Shown: positions 1 to 7,942 of the stretch, one piece after another
How positions within the stretch are numbered: the first letter of the stretch is position 1
How the letters are laid out: every line of letters starts with the position of its first letter
Assembly: GCF_030053895.1 (NCBI RefSeq)
Contig: NZ_CP125781.1
Location: 1,178,001-1,242,000 of the forward strand
Source of the DNA: Trabulsiella odontotermitis
GTDB lineage: Bacteria > Pseudomonadota > Gammaproteobacteria > Enterobacterales > Enterobacteriaceae
DNA length: 64,000 bases
Direction: 5' to 3'
Made by a program: the position numbers and the translations under genes
The notes under the pieces: generated by a model
Seen by the model: the letters and a program-made list of their open reading frames with translations, nothing else
The model's database searches: none
What the model was told of the DNA's origin: nothing

Positions 1-267
1 GGGGTTGAGCACGTTCAGGGCGAAGACGAAAAACCGGCGCTGATCCTGCCTGAGATTCCGTTGAGCCTGCGCGTCTCGGTTGAACGCGAAGCGCGGCGGA
101 TGGCGGGTTACCGACAGGGGAAAATGATCAGCCACCGCTTCCTCGAACTCCTGCAACACCAGGAGACCGCGGGCGTGGAAGCCTGGCTTAAGCAGGAGAA
201 TGATCCCCGGCTGGCGGAAATTGTGCAGCGGCTGACGGGCATTGTTGCCGGGCAGGTGGTGGCATGA
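1..267 (+). CDS. Formate hydrogenlyase small-subunit-like protein (HycG/HyfI), C-terminal part
   Basis: The reading frame is open from the first base, so this is the last 88 codons of a longer gene cut by the window edge. The tail carries the VEREARRMAGYRQGK and WLKQENDPRLAEIV stretches expected at the C-terminus of the [NiFe]-hydrogenase-associated NuoB-like subunit of formate hydrogenlyase (HycG in FHL-1, HyfI in FHL-2). That subunit holds an iron-sulfur cluster and works on the cytoplasmic face of the membrane complex. It overlaps the next gene by 4 bases (ATGA), as in the hyc and hyf operons. Whether it is HycG or HyfI cannot be settled because the cluster-binding region lies outside the window. 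Confidence 0.8.
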   Translation, partial: GVEHVQGEDEKPALILPEIPLSLRVSVEREARRMAGYRQGKMISHRFLELLQHQETAGVEAWLKQENDPRLAEIVQRLTGIVAGQVVA

Positions 268-671
268 GCGAATCAGGAAAAGTCACCTTCTGGTCGCTGC
301 GGCAGAAGTTTGTCGACAGTGACGATGATGTTCCCGCTGAGAGCCAGCAGGTGATGTACTACTCGCTGGCGATTGGTCACCACGTCGGCATGATTGACTG
401 CCTGAAAACGGAGCTGCAGTGTCCGCTGGAAGGGTACAACGACTGGCTGACGCTGCTACCGGAAGGGGAAGGACGGCGCAAGCTGAGCGGATTGCTGAAG
501 TTCGGCGAAATCACCATCGACGCGACGCACACCTCGCTGCTGGCTTATACCGTTGATGCGCTGAGCAAAACCGGCGCCGAGCCTTTCAAAAGCTGGAGCC
601 TGCGTCTGATTGAACTGCTGGCAGAGATTGAGCGCGAGCCGGCTATCTACCTCATTGCGAAGCGTCACTGA
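264..671 (+). CDS. Formate hydrogenlyase maturation/assembly protein HycH/HyfJ family
   Basis: 135 residues, the usual length of HycH and HyfJ. The QQVMYYSLAIGHHVGMIDC block near residues 29-47 and the GRRKLSGLLKFGEITID block near residues 70-86 are family hallmarks. HycH is needed for maturation of the large subunit of hydrogenase 3; it is not part of the final complex. Translationally coupled to the gene before it. In E. coli the next gene would be hycI in the same direction; here a HyfR-like gene on the other strand lies between. The wording of the central region looks more like HyfJ than HycH to me, but that is from memory and the symbol is left open. Confidence 0.8.
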   Translation: MSESGKVTFWSLRQKFVDSDDDVPAESQQVMYYSLAIGHHVGMIDCLKTELQCPLEGYNDWLTLLPEGEGRRKLSGLLKFGEITIDATHTSLLAYTVDALSKTGAEPFKSWSLRLIELLAEIEREPAIYLIAKRH

Positions 672-683
672 CGCGCATCTGAT

Positions 684-706
684 GCGGGAGCGGTTACAGC
701 TCCCGC
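684..706. terminator. Hairpin between convergent hyfJ/hycH and hyfR genes
   Basis: Perfect 8-bp arms GCGGGAGC / GCTCCCGC with a 7-base loop. The right arm overlaps the last codons and stop of the minus-strand activator gene. There is no long T-run on either side, so termination may be weak or need Rho. Confidence 0.5.
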
Positions 707-2385
707 GTATTAATTCCCAGCCGCTGCATTCTCGACAATAACGTGGTGCGTTTCAGCCCAAGCTTGTTGGCTGCTCCTCTCGGTCCGGCGACAATACCGT
801 TGGTTTCACGCAGCGCCTGCAGAATACGCGCCCGCTCGTCGTCGTCGTTTTCCGGCGTTTGCGGGTCGAACATAGCGGGCAGTTTGCGCGTGGTGATGTG
901 AACAGGGGCGACCGGAGCCGTTGCCGGGGGGATTTTCAGCTCGTTGAGTTGCAGGTTCAGCGTGCTGCCTTCGGTGAGGATCACCGCGCGTTCAATCACG
1001 TTCTGCAGTTCCCGCGCGTTACCTGGCCACGGGTAGCGACACAACGCCTGGATCCCGGCGGCAGGCACGGTATCGATGGTTTTATTCATGCGCGCCGCCA
1101 GCTTGCGGGTAAAGCTGGTCACCAGCGGCGGAATATCCTCCGGGCGATCGCGTAGCGGCGGCACTTCCACCGGGAAGACGTTCAGGCGGTAAAAGAGATC
1201 GCTGCGGAAGGTTTTCTCGTCGACCATCTGCTTCAGATTGCGGTTGGTGGCCGCTACCACGCGCACGTCCACCGGGATCACCTGGTGACCGCCCACGCGT
1301 TCAATTTCACGCTCCTGGAGAACCCGCAGCAGTTTGGGCTGAAGCTCAAGCGGCATATCGCCAATCTCGTCGAGAAACAGCGTCCCGCCTTTCGCCATTT
1401 CAAAACGTCCGATATGGGTGCTGGTGGCGCCGGTGAATGCCCCTTTCTCATGACCGAACAGATCGCTTTCCAGCAGACTTGCCGGAATAGCCGCACAGTT
1501 TATTTTCACCAGCGGCCCGGCAGAACGTGGGCTGAGCTTATGGATTGCGCGGGCGATAAGCTCCTTGCCGGTACCCGTTTCTCCCAGTAGTAAAACCGTG
1601 CTGTCGCTGGTGGCGACGATTTCCACCTGGCGGAGTAAATTTTTCATCGCCGTGCTTTGAAAAATAATGTCGTTCAGGCTTTCGGCATTCTGGATTTGTT
1701 CGTTAAGCCAGGTATTTTCCTGTTTTAACGTATCCTTAAGTCGGGTTATTTCATCCCAGGCGTTGGAATTATCCACGCCAATGCTGATCCGCGAGGCAAT
1801 TTGCCCTAACAGGGAACAGACGGCGGGGGTAAATGCGCTGATATCGGTATGGGCAAGGATCAGGATCCCCGGCGAGTGGGAATTAAAGGTCAGCGGTAAT
1901 AACAGCGCGACCTGCATGCCAGCACAATAAAGATCGTGCAACAGCGGTTCAGTGGTTTCTGCGCTCAGGGCAACCGCCTGCGGATGCTGGAGCCGGTTTT
2001 GAATATCGCTCTCTGCCAGCGAATAGTTTTTCTGCTCGCAATAATAGCCCTGGTTTTCATTCCACAGGCAGTGGGTAACCGGGAAATGGCCCGTATTACC
2101 GCCATCAAGAAAAGCGATGGCAACTGAAGGAATGGCGAAGTAGCGGTGAATATCTTCCGAGATGGCGCCGACCATTCCGTCCCGGTCGAGGTGCGCGAGC
2201 ACCGAGTTAGTGATATCCACCAGAATACGATATTCGTCTCGTTCGTCTTTTAACTGATGAAAGAATTCCAGCAGTTCCGGTTCGACGCCGGAATTAATCA
2301 TTGCTATCAGATGGTTATTCCACTCTTCATTCGAGATGGGAATGGTTCTTATTTTCTTGCCTGACAGCTTCTTTACATCATTCAT
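694..2385 (-). CDS. hyfR: HyfR-like sigma54-dependent transcriptional activator
   Basis: A GAF sensory domain (roughly residues 50-210) is followed by a full AAA+ sigma54-interaction domain with Walker A GETGTGKE, the GAFTGA loop and Walker B GTLFLDEIGDMP, and a Fis-type helix-turn-helix at the C-terminus. The last 45 residues (TPENDDDER, TNGIVAGPRGAA, KRTTLLSRMQRLGI) match E. coli HyfR better than FhlA. HyfR activates the hydrogenase-4 operon. The protein is short: about 563 residues from ATG 2385 (580 if a TTG at 2436 is used), against about 670 in E. coli, because the N-terminal region before the GAF domain is missing and an in-frame stop lies just upstream of 2436. The ATG was chosen because it has a weak AGG upstream and the TTG has none. 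It is antisense to its neighbours, splitting hyfJ/hycH from hycI. Confidence 0.8.
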   Translation of the reverse strand: MNDVKKLSGKKIRTIPISNEEWNNHLIAMINSGVEPELLEFFHQLKDERDEYRILVDITNSVLAHLDRDGMVGAISEDIHRYFAIPSVAIAFLDGGNTGHFPVTHCLWNENQGYYCEQKNYSLAESDIQNRLQHPQAVALSAETTEPLLHDLYCAGMQVALLLPLTFNSHSPGILILAHTDISAFTPAVCSLLGQIASRISIGVDNSNAWDEITRLKDTLKQENTWLNEQIQNAESLNDIIFQSTAMKNLLRQVEIVATSDSTVLLLGETGTGKELIARAIHKLSPRSAGPLVKINCAAIPASLLESDLFGHEKGAFTGATSTHIGRFEMAKGGTLFLDEIGDMPLELQPKLLRVLQEREIERVGGHQVIPVDVRVVAATNRNLKQMVDEKTFRSDLFYRLNVFPVEVPPLRDRPEDIPPLVTSFTRKLAARMNKTIDTVPAAGIQALCRYPWPGNARELQNVIERAVILTEGSTLNLQLNELKIPPATAPVAPVHITTRKLPAMFDPQTPENDDDERARILQALRETNGIVAGPRGAANKLGLKRTTLLSRMQRLGINTREL

Positions 2386-2546
2386 CTGTTCAGCCTGTTC
2401 GGGAGATATCGTCTGATAGTAGCAATGATTCAGCAATACTATTTAAGATCATTATTCATGTGCAGCGTGCAATATAAGATATCCGGCGCTGAGATTTCGT
2501 TGATATCAGTAGGTGTTTCTTCAATTAAGACAGATACAGGTGGGAG

Positions 2547-3008
2547 ATGAAGGTGACCAGCGTATTACTGTGTGTCGGCAATAGCATGATGGGTGACGAC
2601 GGTGCCGGTCCGTTGCTGGCGGAAATGTGTGCCGCTGCGCCACAAGGTGAATGGATTGTTTTCGACGGGGGAAGCGCGCCAGAACGAGAAGTGGCGGCGA
2701 TTCGCGAACTCCAGCCACAGCGCCTGATGATTGTCGATGCCACCGACATGGGGCTCGATCCTGGCGAAATTCGCATCGTTGACCCGGACGATATCGCGGA
2801 AATGTTCCTGATGACCACGCACAACATGCCGTTGAACTACCTGGTGGATCAACTGAAAGAAGACGTTGGAGAGGTGATTTTTGTCGGCATTCAGCCGGAT
2901 ATTGTCGGGTTTTATTATCCGATGACACCGAACATCAAGGCGGCGGTGGAAACTGTTTATTCGCGTCTGGCAGGGTGGGAAGGGAACGGCGGATTTCTTC
3001 CGCTCTGA
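2547..3008 (+). CDS. hycI: Hydrogenase maturation endopeptidase HycI
   Basis: 153 residues. It begins with the family signature LCVGNSMMGDDGAGP, whose Asp side chain helps bind nickel, and has the further metal-site regions DATDMGL and TTHNMPLN. HycI clips the C-terminal extension of the hydrogenase 3 large subunit HycE once nickel is in place. A good GGGAG ribosome site sits just before ATG 2547. In E. coli hycI is the last gene of the hyc operon; here the activator gene between hycH and hycI means it needs its own promoter or readthrough. The C-terminus lacks the short acidic tail (VEEE) of the E. coli protein. Confidence 0.93.
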   Translation: MKVTSVLLCVGNSMMGDDGAGPLLAEMCAAAPQGEWIVFDGGSAPEREVAAIRELQPQRLMIVDATDMGLDPGEIRIVDPDDIAEMFLMTTHNMPLNYLVDQLKEDVGEVIFVGIQPDIVGFYYPMTPNIKAAVETVYSRLAGWEGNGGFLPL

Positions 3009-3013
3009 GCTGT

Positions 3014-3080
3014 GCCGGGCGGCGCTTCGCTTGCACCGGCCTACGGTTTTGTAGGCCTGGTAAGCGAAGCGCCACCGGGC
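3014..3080. repeat. REP/BIME-type palindromic element
   Basis: Long imperfect palindrome between the convergent ends of hycI and ascB. The arms are GCCGGGCGGCGCTTCGCTT and AAGCGAAGCGCCACCGGGC, with an inner pair GCCTAC/GTAGGC around a GGTTTT loop. This matches the form of enterobacterial repetitive extragenic palindromes, which sit at 3' ends, protect mRNA and can bind DNA gyrase or Pol I. Confidence 0.8.
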
Positions 3081-3088
3081 AAAACAAA

Positions 3089-4513
3089 CTACGCTAAATC
3101 TGCCCCGTTACTGGCAATCACTTTCTTATACCACCAGAACGATTTCTTGCGCGTACGCGCCAGCGTGCCGTTGCCTTCGTCATCGCGATCAACATAGACA
3201 AAACCGTAACGCTTGCTCATTTCTCCGGTCGAGGCGGCCACCAGATCAATGCAGCCCCAGGTGGTGTAACCTATCAGCGGGATCCCGTCGTCAATGGCGT
3301 CGCGCATCGCTTTGATGTGCTCGCGCAGGTAATCGATGCGGTAGTCGTCGTTGATCTCGCCACTAGCATCCGGTTCATCGCGCGCGCCAAGCCCGTTCTC
3401 CACCAGAAACAGCGGCTTCTGGTAGCGGTCGTACATCATGTTCATGGTGATACGCAGCCCCAGCGGATCAATACCCCAGCCCCAGTCGCTGGCCTCGAGA
3501 TAAGGGTTTTTCAGCGACTTAACAACGTTCGCCGCGCTGGTGTTGTTGGTGTTCATCTCCGCCGACGCGCAGCGTGAGGCGTAATAGCTGAAGGAGACGA
3601 AATCGACGGTGTTTTTCAGTACCTCGTCGTCGCCCGGATCTTTAACAATCACTACCCCTTTTTCACGAAACACCCGCGCGGAATAGGCTGGATAAGCGCC
3701 GCGCGCCTGCACATCAATAAAGAACAGGTTTTCGCGATCCTTCTCCAGCGCTGTCCAGACATCTTCCGGTTTGCAGGAGTAAGGGTAAAAATTGCCGCCT
3801 GCCAGCATGCAGCCGACCTGGTTGTCCGGGTTGATCTCGTGGGCGATTTTCGTCGCCAGCGCGCTCGCCACCAGCTCATGATGCGCCGCCTGATACTTCA
3901 CCTGATCCTGATTTTCACCTGCTTCAAACACCAGTCCGGCACCGGAGAAGGGGCTGTGCAGCATGATGTTGATCTCGTTGAAGGTCAGCCAGTATTTCAC
4001 CAGACCGTCAAAGGCTTCAAAACAGGTGCGCGCATAGCGGGTAAAGAAGTCGATCATCTTGCGGTTGCGCCAGGAGCCATATTCCGTCACCAGATGCATC
4101 GGCACGTCAAAATGGCACAGCGTCACCAGTGGTTCGATGTTGTACTTTTTGCACTCTTCAAACACCGAACGGTAAAAGGCGATCCCCGCTTCGCAGGGAA
4201 ACGGCTCGTCACCGTTCGGGTACAGGCGGCTCCAGGCGATGGAGGTGCGAAATACGCTGAACCCCATCTCCGCCATCAGCGCGATATCCTCTTTGTAGCG
4301 ATGATAAAAATCGATCGCCACGTGGCTTGGGTAAAATTCGTCGTCACGCAACTGAAAACGCTTTTCCAGACCCAGCTTGACCGGCATTCTGCCTGCGCCG
4401 TGTGGGATCATATCGACGGTGGTTAATCCCTTGCCGCCTTCCTGATACGCGCCTTCAGACTGGTTGGCGGCCAGTGCGCCGCCCCATAAAAACCCTTGCG
4501 GAAAACTCGACAT
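3089..4513 (-). CDS. ascB: 6-phospho-beta-glucosidase AscB
   Basis: 474 residues, a glycoside hydrolase family 1 enzyme. The acid/base motif TFNEIN (near residue 180) and the nucleophile motif LVENGLGA (near residue 375) are both present. It hydrolyses phosphorylated aryl-beta-glucosides such as arbutin-6-P and salicin-6-P delivered by the PTS permease AscF, encoded just upstream on the same strand with a 24-base gap. The asc operon is silent in E. coli K-12; nothing here shows whether it is expressed. Both genes are intact. Confidence 0.95.
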   Translation of the reverse strand: MSSFPQGFLWGGALAANQSEGAYQEGGKGLTTVDMIPHGAGRMPVKLGLEKRFQLRDDEFYPSHVAIDFYHRYKEDIALMAEMGFSVFRTSIAWSRLYPNGDEPFPCEAGIAFYRSVFEECKKYNIEPLVTLCHFDVPMHLVTEYGSWRNRKMIDFFTRYARTCFEAFDGLVKYWLTFNEINIMLHSPFSGAGLVFEAGENQDQVKYQAAHHELVASALATKIAHEINPDNQVGCMLAGGNFYPYSCKPEDVWTALEKDRENLFFIDVQARGAYPAYSARVFREKGVVIVKDPGDDEVLKNTVDFVSFSYYASRCASAEMNTNNTSAANVVKSLKNPYLEASDWGWGIDPLGLRITMNMMYDRYQKPLFLVENGLGARDEPDASGEINDDYRIDYLREHIKAMRDAIDDGIPLIGYTTWGCIDLVAASTGEMSKRYGFVYVDRDDEGNGTLARTRKKSFWWYKKVIASNGADLA

Positions 4514-4537
4514 CCGTTACCTCTTTACTGTGTTAAT

Positions 4538-5983
4538 TCAGGCTTTTGCCGCGTTGGTATCGGCGGCATGCAGCGCCCGGGCTTTCGCTGCGTCCTCTTC
4601 AACCGGGATATCCTCAAAGCCAAGCAGCAGCGTCAGGACAAAGGACAGTACGACCGCCAGCGCCATCACGCCAAACACCCAGACGATGGAAACCGGGTTG
4701 GCCGGGTCAAAGAACTGGACACTGGTGAACAGGCCCGGTGCTGCCATCGAATGGCTGGCAAGCCCGGCGACACCGGCGACCGCGCCGCAGACAAAACCGC
4801 TGATCAGGCTGGCGATAAGTGGGCGTTTCAGGCGAACCGCCACCCCGTACAGCGCCGGTTCAGAAATCCCCGCCAGAATGGCGGACGCCGCAGCGGCCAG
4901 CGCCGTCTGGCGCAGTTCCGGGTTTTTGGTTTTCCATGCCACCGCCAGTGAAGAGCCGCCGAGCGACAGGTTCGCGCCGATTTCCGACGGCATAACCATG
5001 CCCTCTTTGCCGGTTTCGGCGATGGTCTGAATAATGGTCGGAGTAAACACGCGGTGCATCCCGGTCATCACCAGCAGCGGCCACAGAGCGCCCATAATGG
5101 CGACCGACAGCCAGCCGAGGTAGCCGTGAATGGTGTACACCAGTGCAGAAATCGCGCTACCGATCCAGATGCCAATCGGCCCAATTAACAGGATAGCCAG
5201 CGGCGCCGCGATCAGCACAATCAGCATCGGCTTGAGGAAGTTTTTGGTCACTGCCGGGGTGATTTTGTCGACCCAGCGTTCGATGTACGACAGGCACCAG
5301 GTCATCACCAGTGCCGGGATAACCGTATAGGTGTATTTCACCGCGGTGACCGGAATCAACGCGAACTGCACCTGCTCGCCCTGGGCGGCTTTCGCCATCA
5401 GGTCGATAAACGCCGGATGCACCAGCACACCAGCAATGGCAATCGCCAGCGACATGTTGGTTTTGAATTTTAGTGCGGCTGAAGCCGCCACCATCAGCGG
5501 CAGGAAGAAGAACGCGCCATCGCCGATGACCGTCAGAATGGTCAGCGTGGGCGACGCTTTTGGCAGCGCGCCGGACATTTCCAGCACCATCGCCAGCAGT
5601 TTGATCATAGAGCCGCCGATAATGGCCGGGATCAGCGGCGACATGGTGCCGATCAGCGCGTCGAGGATCCCGGCGCCGATGCGGCGGAGCGTCAGCTTCG
5701 GTTTTTCCGTCGGCTCTGCGGGTTTGAGATCTCCCGGCAACAGGGCGACCACTTCCTGATAAGCCTGGGAGACGGTGTTGCCGATAATCACCTGGCATTG
5801 ATTGTCGCTGCGCACCACACCCAGCACGCCATTGAGGCTTTTCAGCGTTGCACTGTCGACGCGGTCGTTATCTTTCACCACGAAGCGCAGCCGGGTCATG
5901 CAGTGGGTGACTGCGGTAATATTATCGACGCCACCGAGAGCATCGATGACGGCGCGGGCCAGAGCCGGATAATTTTTGGACAT
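4538..5983 (-). CDS. ascF: PTS beta-glucoside permease EIIBC, AscF
   Basis: 481 residues from ATG 5983; an upstream in-frame start at 6037 is disfavoured because the EIIB domain begins right after MSKNYPALARAVIDALGG. The EIIB domain (1-90) has the phosphocysteine motif AVTHCMTRLRF. The EIIC domain (about 105-470) has about ten hydrophobic spans and the GISEPALYG sequence typical of sucrose/beta-glucoside permeases. There is no EIIA domain, so phosphate must come from a glucose-type EIIA elsewhere. It transports and phosphorylates beta-glucosides at the inner membrane. First gene of ascFB, divergent from its repressor gene. Confidence 0.93.
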   Translation of the reverse strand: MSKNYPALARAVIDALGGVDNITAVTHCMTRLRFVVKDNDRVDSATLKSLNGVLGVVRSDNQCQVIIGNTVSQAYQEVVALLPGDLKPAEPTEKPKLTLRRIGAGILDALIGTMSPLIPAIIGGSMIKLLAMVLEMSGALPKASPTLTILTVIGDGAFFFLPLMVAASAALKFKTNMSLAIAIAGVLVHPAFIDLMAKAAQGEQVQFALIPVTAVKYTYTVIPALVMTWCLSYIERWVDKITPAVTKNFLKPMLIVLIAAPLAILLIGPIGIWIGSAISALVYTIHGYLGWLSVAIMGALWPLLVMTGMHRVFTPTIIQTIAETGKEGMVMPSEIGANLSLGGSSLAVAWKTKNPELRQTALAAAASAILAGISEPALYGVAVRLKRPLIASLISGFVCGAVAGVAGLASHSMAAPGLFTSVQFFDPANPVSIVWVFGVMALAVVLSFVLTLLLGFEDIPVEEDAAKARALHAADTNAAKA

Positions 5984-6022
5984 CGGATTGTCATCCTGTT
6001 TTAGGGGTACGAATATCACGTA

Positions 6023-6035
6023 GGAAACCGGTTCC
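6023..6035. promoter_or_regulatory. Candidate AscG operator
   Basis: GGAAACCGGTTCC is a near-perfect palindrome centred on CCGG in the ascF-ascG divergent region. It resembles the LacI/GalR-family operator reported for AscG (TGAAACC-GGTTTCA type). The position, 40 bases upstream of ascF, suits repression. Assigned by resemblance only. Confidence 0.5.
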
Positions 6036-6186
6036 ACAAAATCATGATGAGTTTCATAATGTGAAGCAAGATATCATCCAAATCATTTTTTCGTTTTGTG
6101 ATTCAGATCGTCAATTGCAGCGGGGTGCTGAAAAAGCACAACGGCTGAAGTACACTGCGAAGATTAATTTCAAATGGATACGCAAC

Positions 6187-7200
6187 ATGGCAACGATGCT
6201 GGAAGTGGCAAAGCGTGCCGGGGTCTCGAAGGCCACGGTTTCCCGGGTGCTATCGGGGAATGGCTATGTCAGCCAGGAGACCAAAGATCGCGTTTTTCAC
6301 GCCATCGAAGAGAGCGGTTATCGGCCGAATCTGCTGGCGCGCAATCTGGCGACGCAAAAAACCCAGACGCTGGGTCTGGTGGTCACCAACACGCTTTATC
6401 ACGGCGTTTATTTCAGTGAGCTGCTGTTTCATGCCGCGCGGATGACAGAAGATCAGGGGCGTCAGCTGATTCTGGCGGACGGTAAGCACAGCGCCGAAGA
6501 AGAGCGCGAGGCGATCCAGTATCTGCTTGATATGCGCTGCGACGCGATCGTGATTTACCCCCGTTTTCTCAGCGTCGAAGAGATGGATGAGATCGTCGAG
6601 AGTCACTCGCGGCCGATTGTGGTGCTGAATCGCCGCCTGCGGCATAACAGCAGCCACAGCGTGTTCTGCGATCACAAAGCCACCAGCCAGGCGGCGGTCG
6701 AACAGCTGATTGCGCTGGGCCACCGCGACATTGCCTTCGTGACGGGTTCGCTCGATTCGCCGACCGGTGTGGAACGTCTTTCGGGTTACAAAGAGGCGCT
6801 GTCCCGGCACAACATCCCGCTGCGCGAGTCGTTGATCGTGTCGGGTAAATGGACGCCCGCCAGCGGTACGGAAGCGGTAGATACACTGCTGGCGCGGCAG
6901 GAAACGTTCAGCGCGATTGTCGCCAGCAACGATGACATGGCGGTCGGCGTCCTCAAGCAGTTGCATCATCACGGCGTGCAGATACCGCAGCAGGTGTCGG
7001 TGATCGGGTTCGATGACATCGCGTTAGCGCCGTATATGATCCCGTCGCTGGCGAGCGTCAGAATTCCTGTCACGGAGATGATCAAAGAGACAATTGACCG
7101 GGTGATTTTTATGCTCAACGGCGGTGAGTTTAAATTACAACAACGCTTTACCGGCGAGCTGATTTCGCGCGATTCTGTCACACACGGGCCGCACGCCTGA
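6187..7200 (+). CDS. ascG: LacI-family repressor AscG
   Basis: 337 residues from ATG 6187. The N-terminal helix-turn-helix reads TMLEVAKRAGVSKATVSRVL and is followed by the hinge and a periplasmic-binding-like effector domain with VIGFDDIALAPY near the end. The frame is open upstream to 6061, but the domain start fixes the ATG at 6187. AscG represses ascFB in response to beta-glucosides and, in E. coli, also its own gene and prpBC. Divergent from ascF, with a candidate operator between. Confidence 0.92.
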   Translation: MATMLEVAKRAGVSKATVSRVLSGNGYVSQETKDRVFHAIEESGYRPNLLARNLATQKTQTLGLVVTNTLYHGVYFSELLFHAARMTEDQGRQLILADGKHSAEEEREAIQYLLDMRCDAIVIYPRFLSVEEMDEIVESHSRPIVVLNRRLRHNSSHSVFCDHKATSQAAVEQLIALGHRDIAFVTGSLDSPTGVERLSGYKEALSRHNIPLRESLIVSGKWTPASGTEAVDTLLARQETFSAIVASNDDMAVGVLKQLHHHGVQIPQQVSVIGFDDIALAPYMIPSLASVRIPVTEMIKETIDRVIFMLNGGEFKLQQRFTGELISRDSVTHGPHA

Positions 7201-7210
7201 TGTCGTCAGC

Positions 7211-7236
7211 TGTCATCGTCACAAGTGTCGATGACA
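7211..7236. promoter_or_regulatory. Inverted repeat between ascG and hydN (activator site or hairpin)
   Basis: TGTCATCG and CGATGACA form perfect 8-bp arms around a 10-base spacer. It lies 46 bases upstream of the sigma54-type promoter of hydN, where an FhlA-type enhancer would be expected. It also sits 10 bases after the ascG stop and could act in ascG 3' processing. Confidence 0.4.
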
Positions 7237-7281
7237 GCGTTCCTGTATTGTAATTTCTCAATAAATCAATCAATTAAAAGA

Positions 7282-7297
7282 TGGCGTGATTTATGCA
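7282..7297 (+). promoter_or_regulatory. Sigma54 (-24/-12) promoter of hydN-hypF
   Basis: TGGCGTGATTTATGCA has GG and GC exactly ten bases apart, the invariant sigma54 spacing, 37 bases before the hydN start. hydN-hypF in E. coli is an FhlA/sigma54-dependent formate-regulon operon, so the site agrees with known control. Confidence 0.75.
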
Positions 7298-7333
7298 TTC
7301 TTCCGACGTTAACTGTTAATGCTGGAGAACTGG

Positions 7334-7879
7334 ATGAACCGTTTCATCATCGCTGATGCGAGCAGATGTATTGGCTGCCGCACCTGTGAAGTGGCCTGCG
7401 TGGTTTCCCATCAGGAAAATCAGGACTGCGCGGCGCTGACGCCACAAACCTTCCTGCCACGTATTCATGTGATTAAAGGCGTGAACGTCTCCACGGCTAC
7501 CGCCTGTCGCCAGTGCGAAGACGCGCCCTGCGCCAACGTCTGCCCGAACGGCGCCATCAGCCGCGATCAGGGCTTTGTGCATGTGATGCAGGAACGTTGC
7601 ATCGGTTGCAAAACCTGCGTGGTGGCCTGCCCGTATGGCGCGATGGAAGTGGTGGTGCGCCCGGTGATCCGCAACAGCGGCGCGGGGCTGAAAGTGCGGG
7701 CGGAAAAAGCCGAAGCTAACAAGTGCGATCTCTGCTTTCATCGCGTCGACGGCCCTGCCTGCATGGCGGCGTGTCCGACCCACGCGCTGGTGTGCGTCGA
7801 CCGCAATAAACTCGAGCAGCTCAGCGCAGAAAAACGCCGCCGTGCGGCGCTCGACACCCACGTGTCGCTCCCCTTTTAA
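7334..7879 (+). CDS. hydN: Electron-transfer ferredoxin-like protein HydN
   Basis: 181 residues from ATG 7334, which has GGAG seven bases upstream; an ATG five codons earlier is possible but lacks such a site. Four cysteine groups for [4Fe-4S] clusters are visible: CIGCRTCEVAC, CRQCEDAPCANVC, CIGCKTCVVAC and CDLC...CMAAC. HydN belongs to the HycB/DmsB family and supports formate dehydrogenase H activity. The C-terminus is a few residues longer than in E. coli. It is followed by hypF 63 bases later in the same formate-responsive unit. Confidence 0.93.
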   Translation: MNRFIIADASRCIGCRTCEVACVVSHQENQDCAALTPQTFLPRIHVIKGVNVSTATACRQCEDAPCANVCPNGAISRDQGFVHVMQERCIGCKTCVVACPYGAMEVVVRPVIRNSGAGLKVRAEKAEANKCDLCFHRVDGPACMAACPTHALVCVDRNKLEQLSAEKRRRAALDTHVSLPF

Positions 7880-7942
7880 AATCTCGTCAACCGCGCTAAT
7901 GTCGGCGTGAAAGGGCAGGTAGCGACGACATAAGCGAGGCAC

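Noticed and set aside
4464..5030. Plus-strand open frame of 188 codons inside ascF
   Set aside because: It is the antisense of a well-conserved PTS gene and has no recognisable domain or ribosome site.
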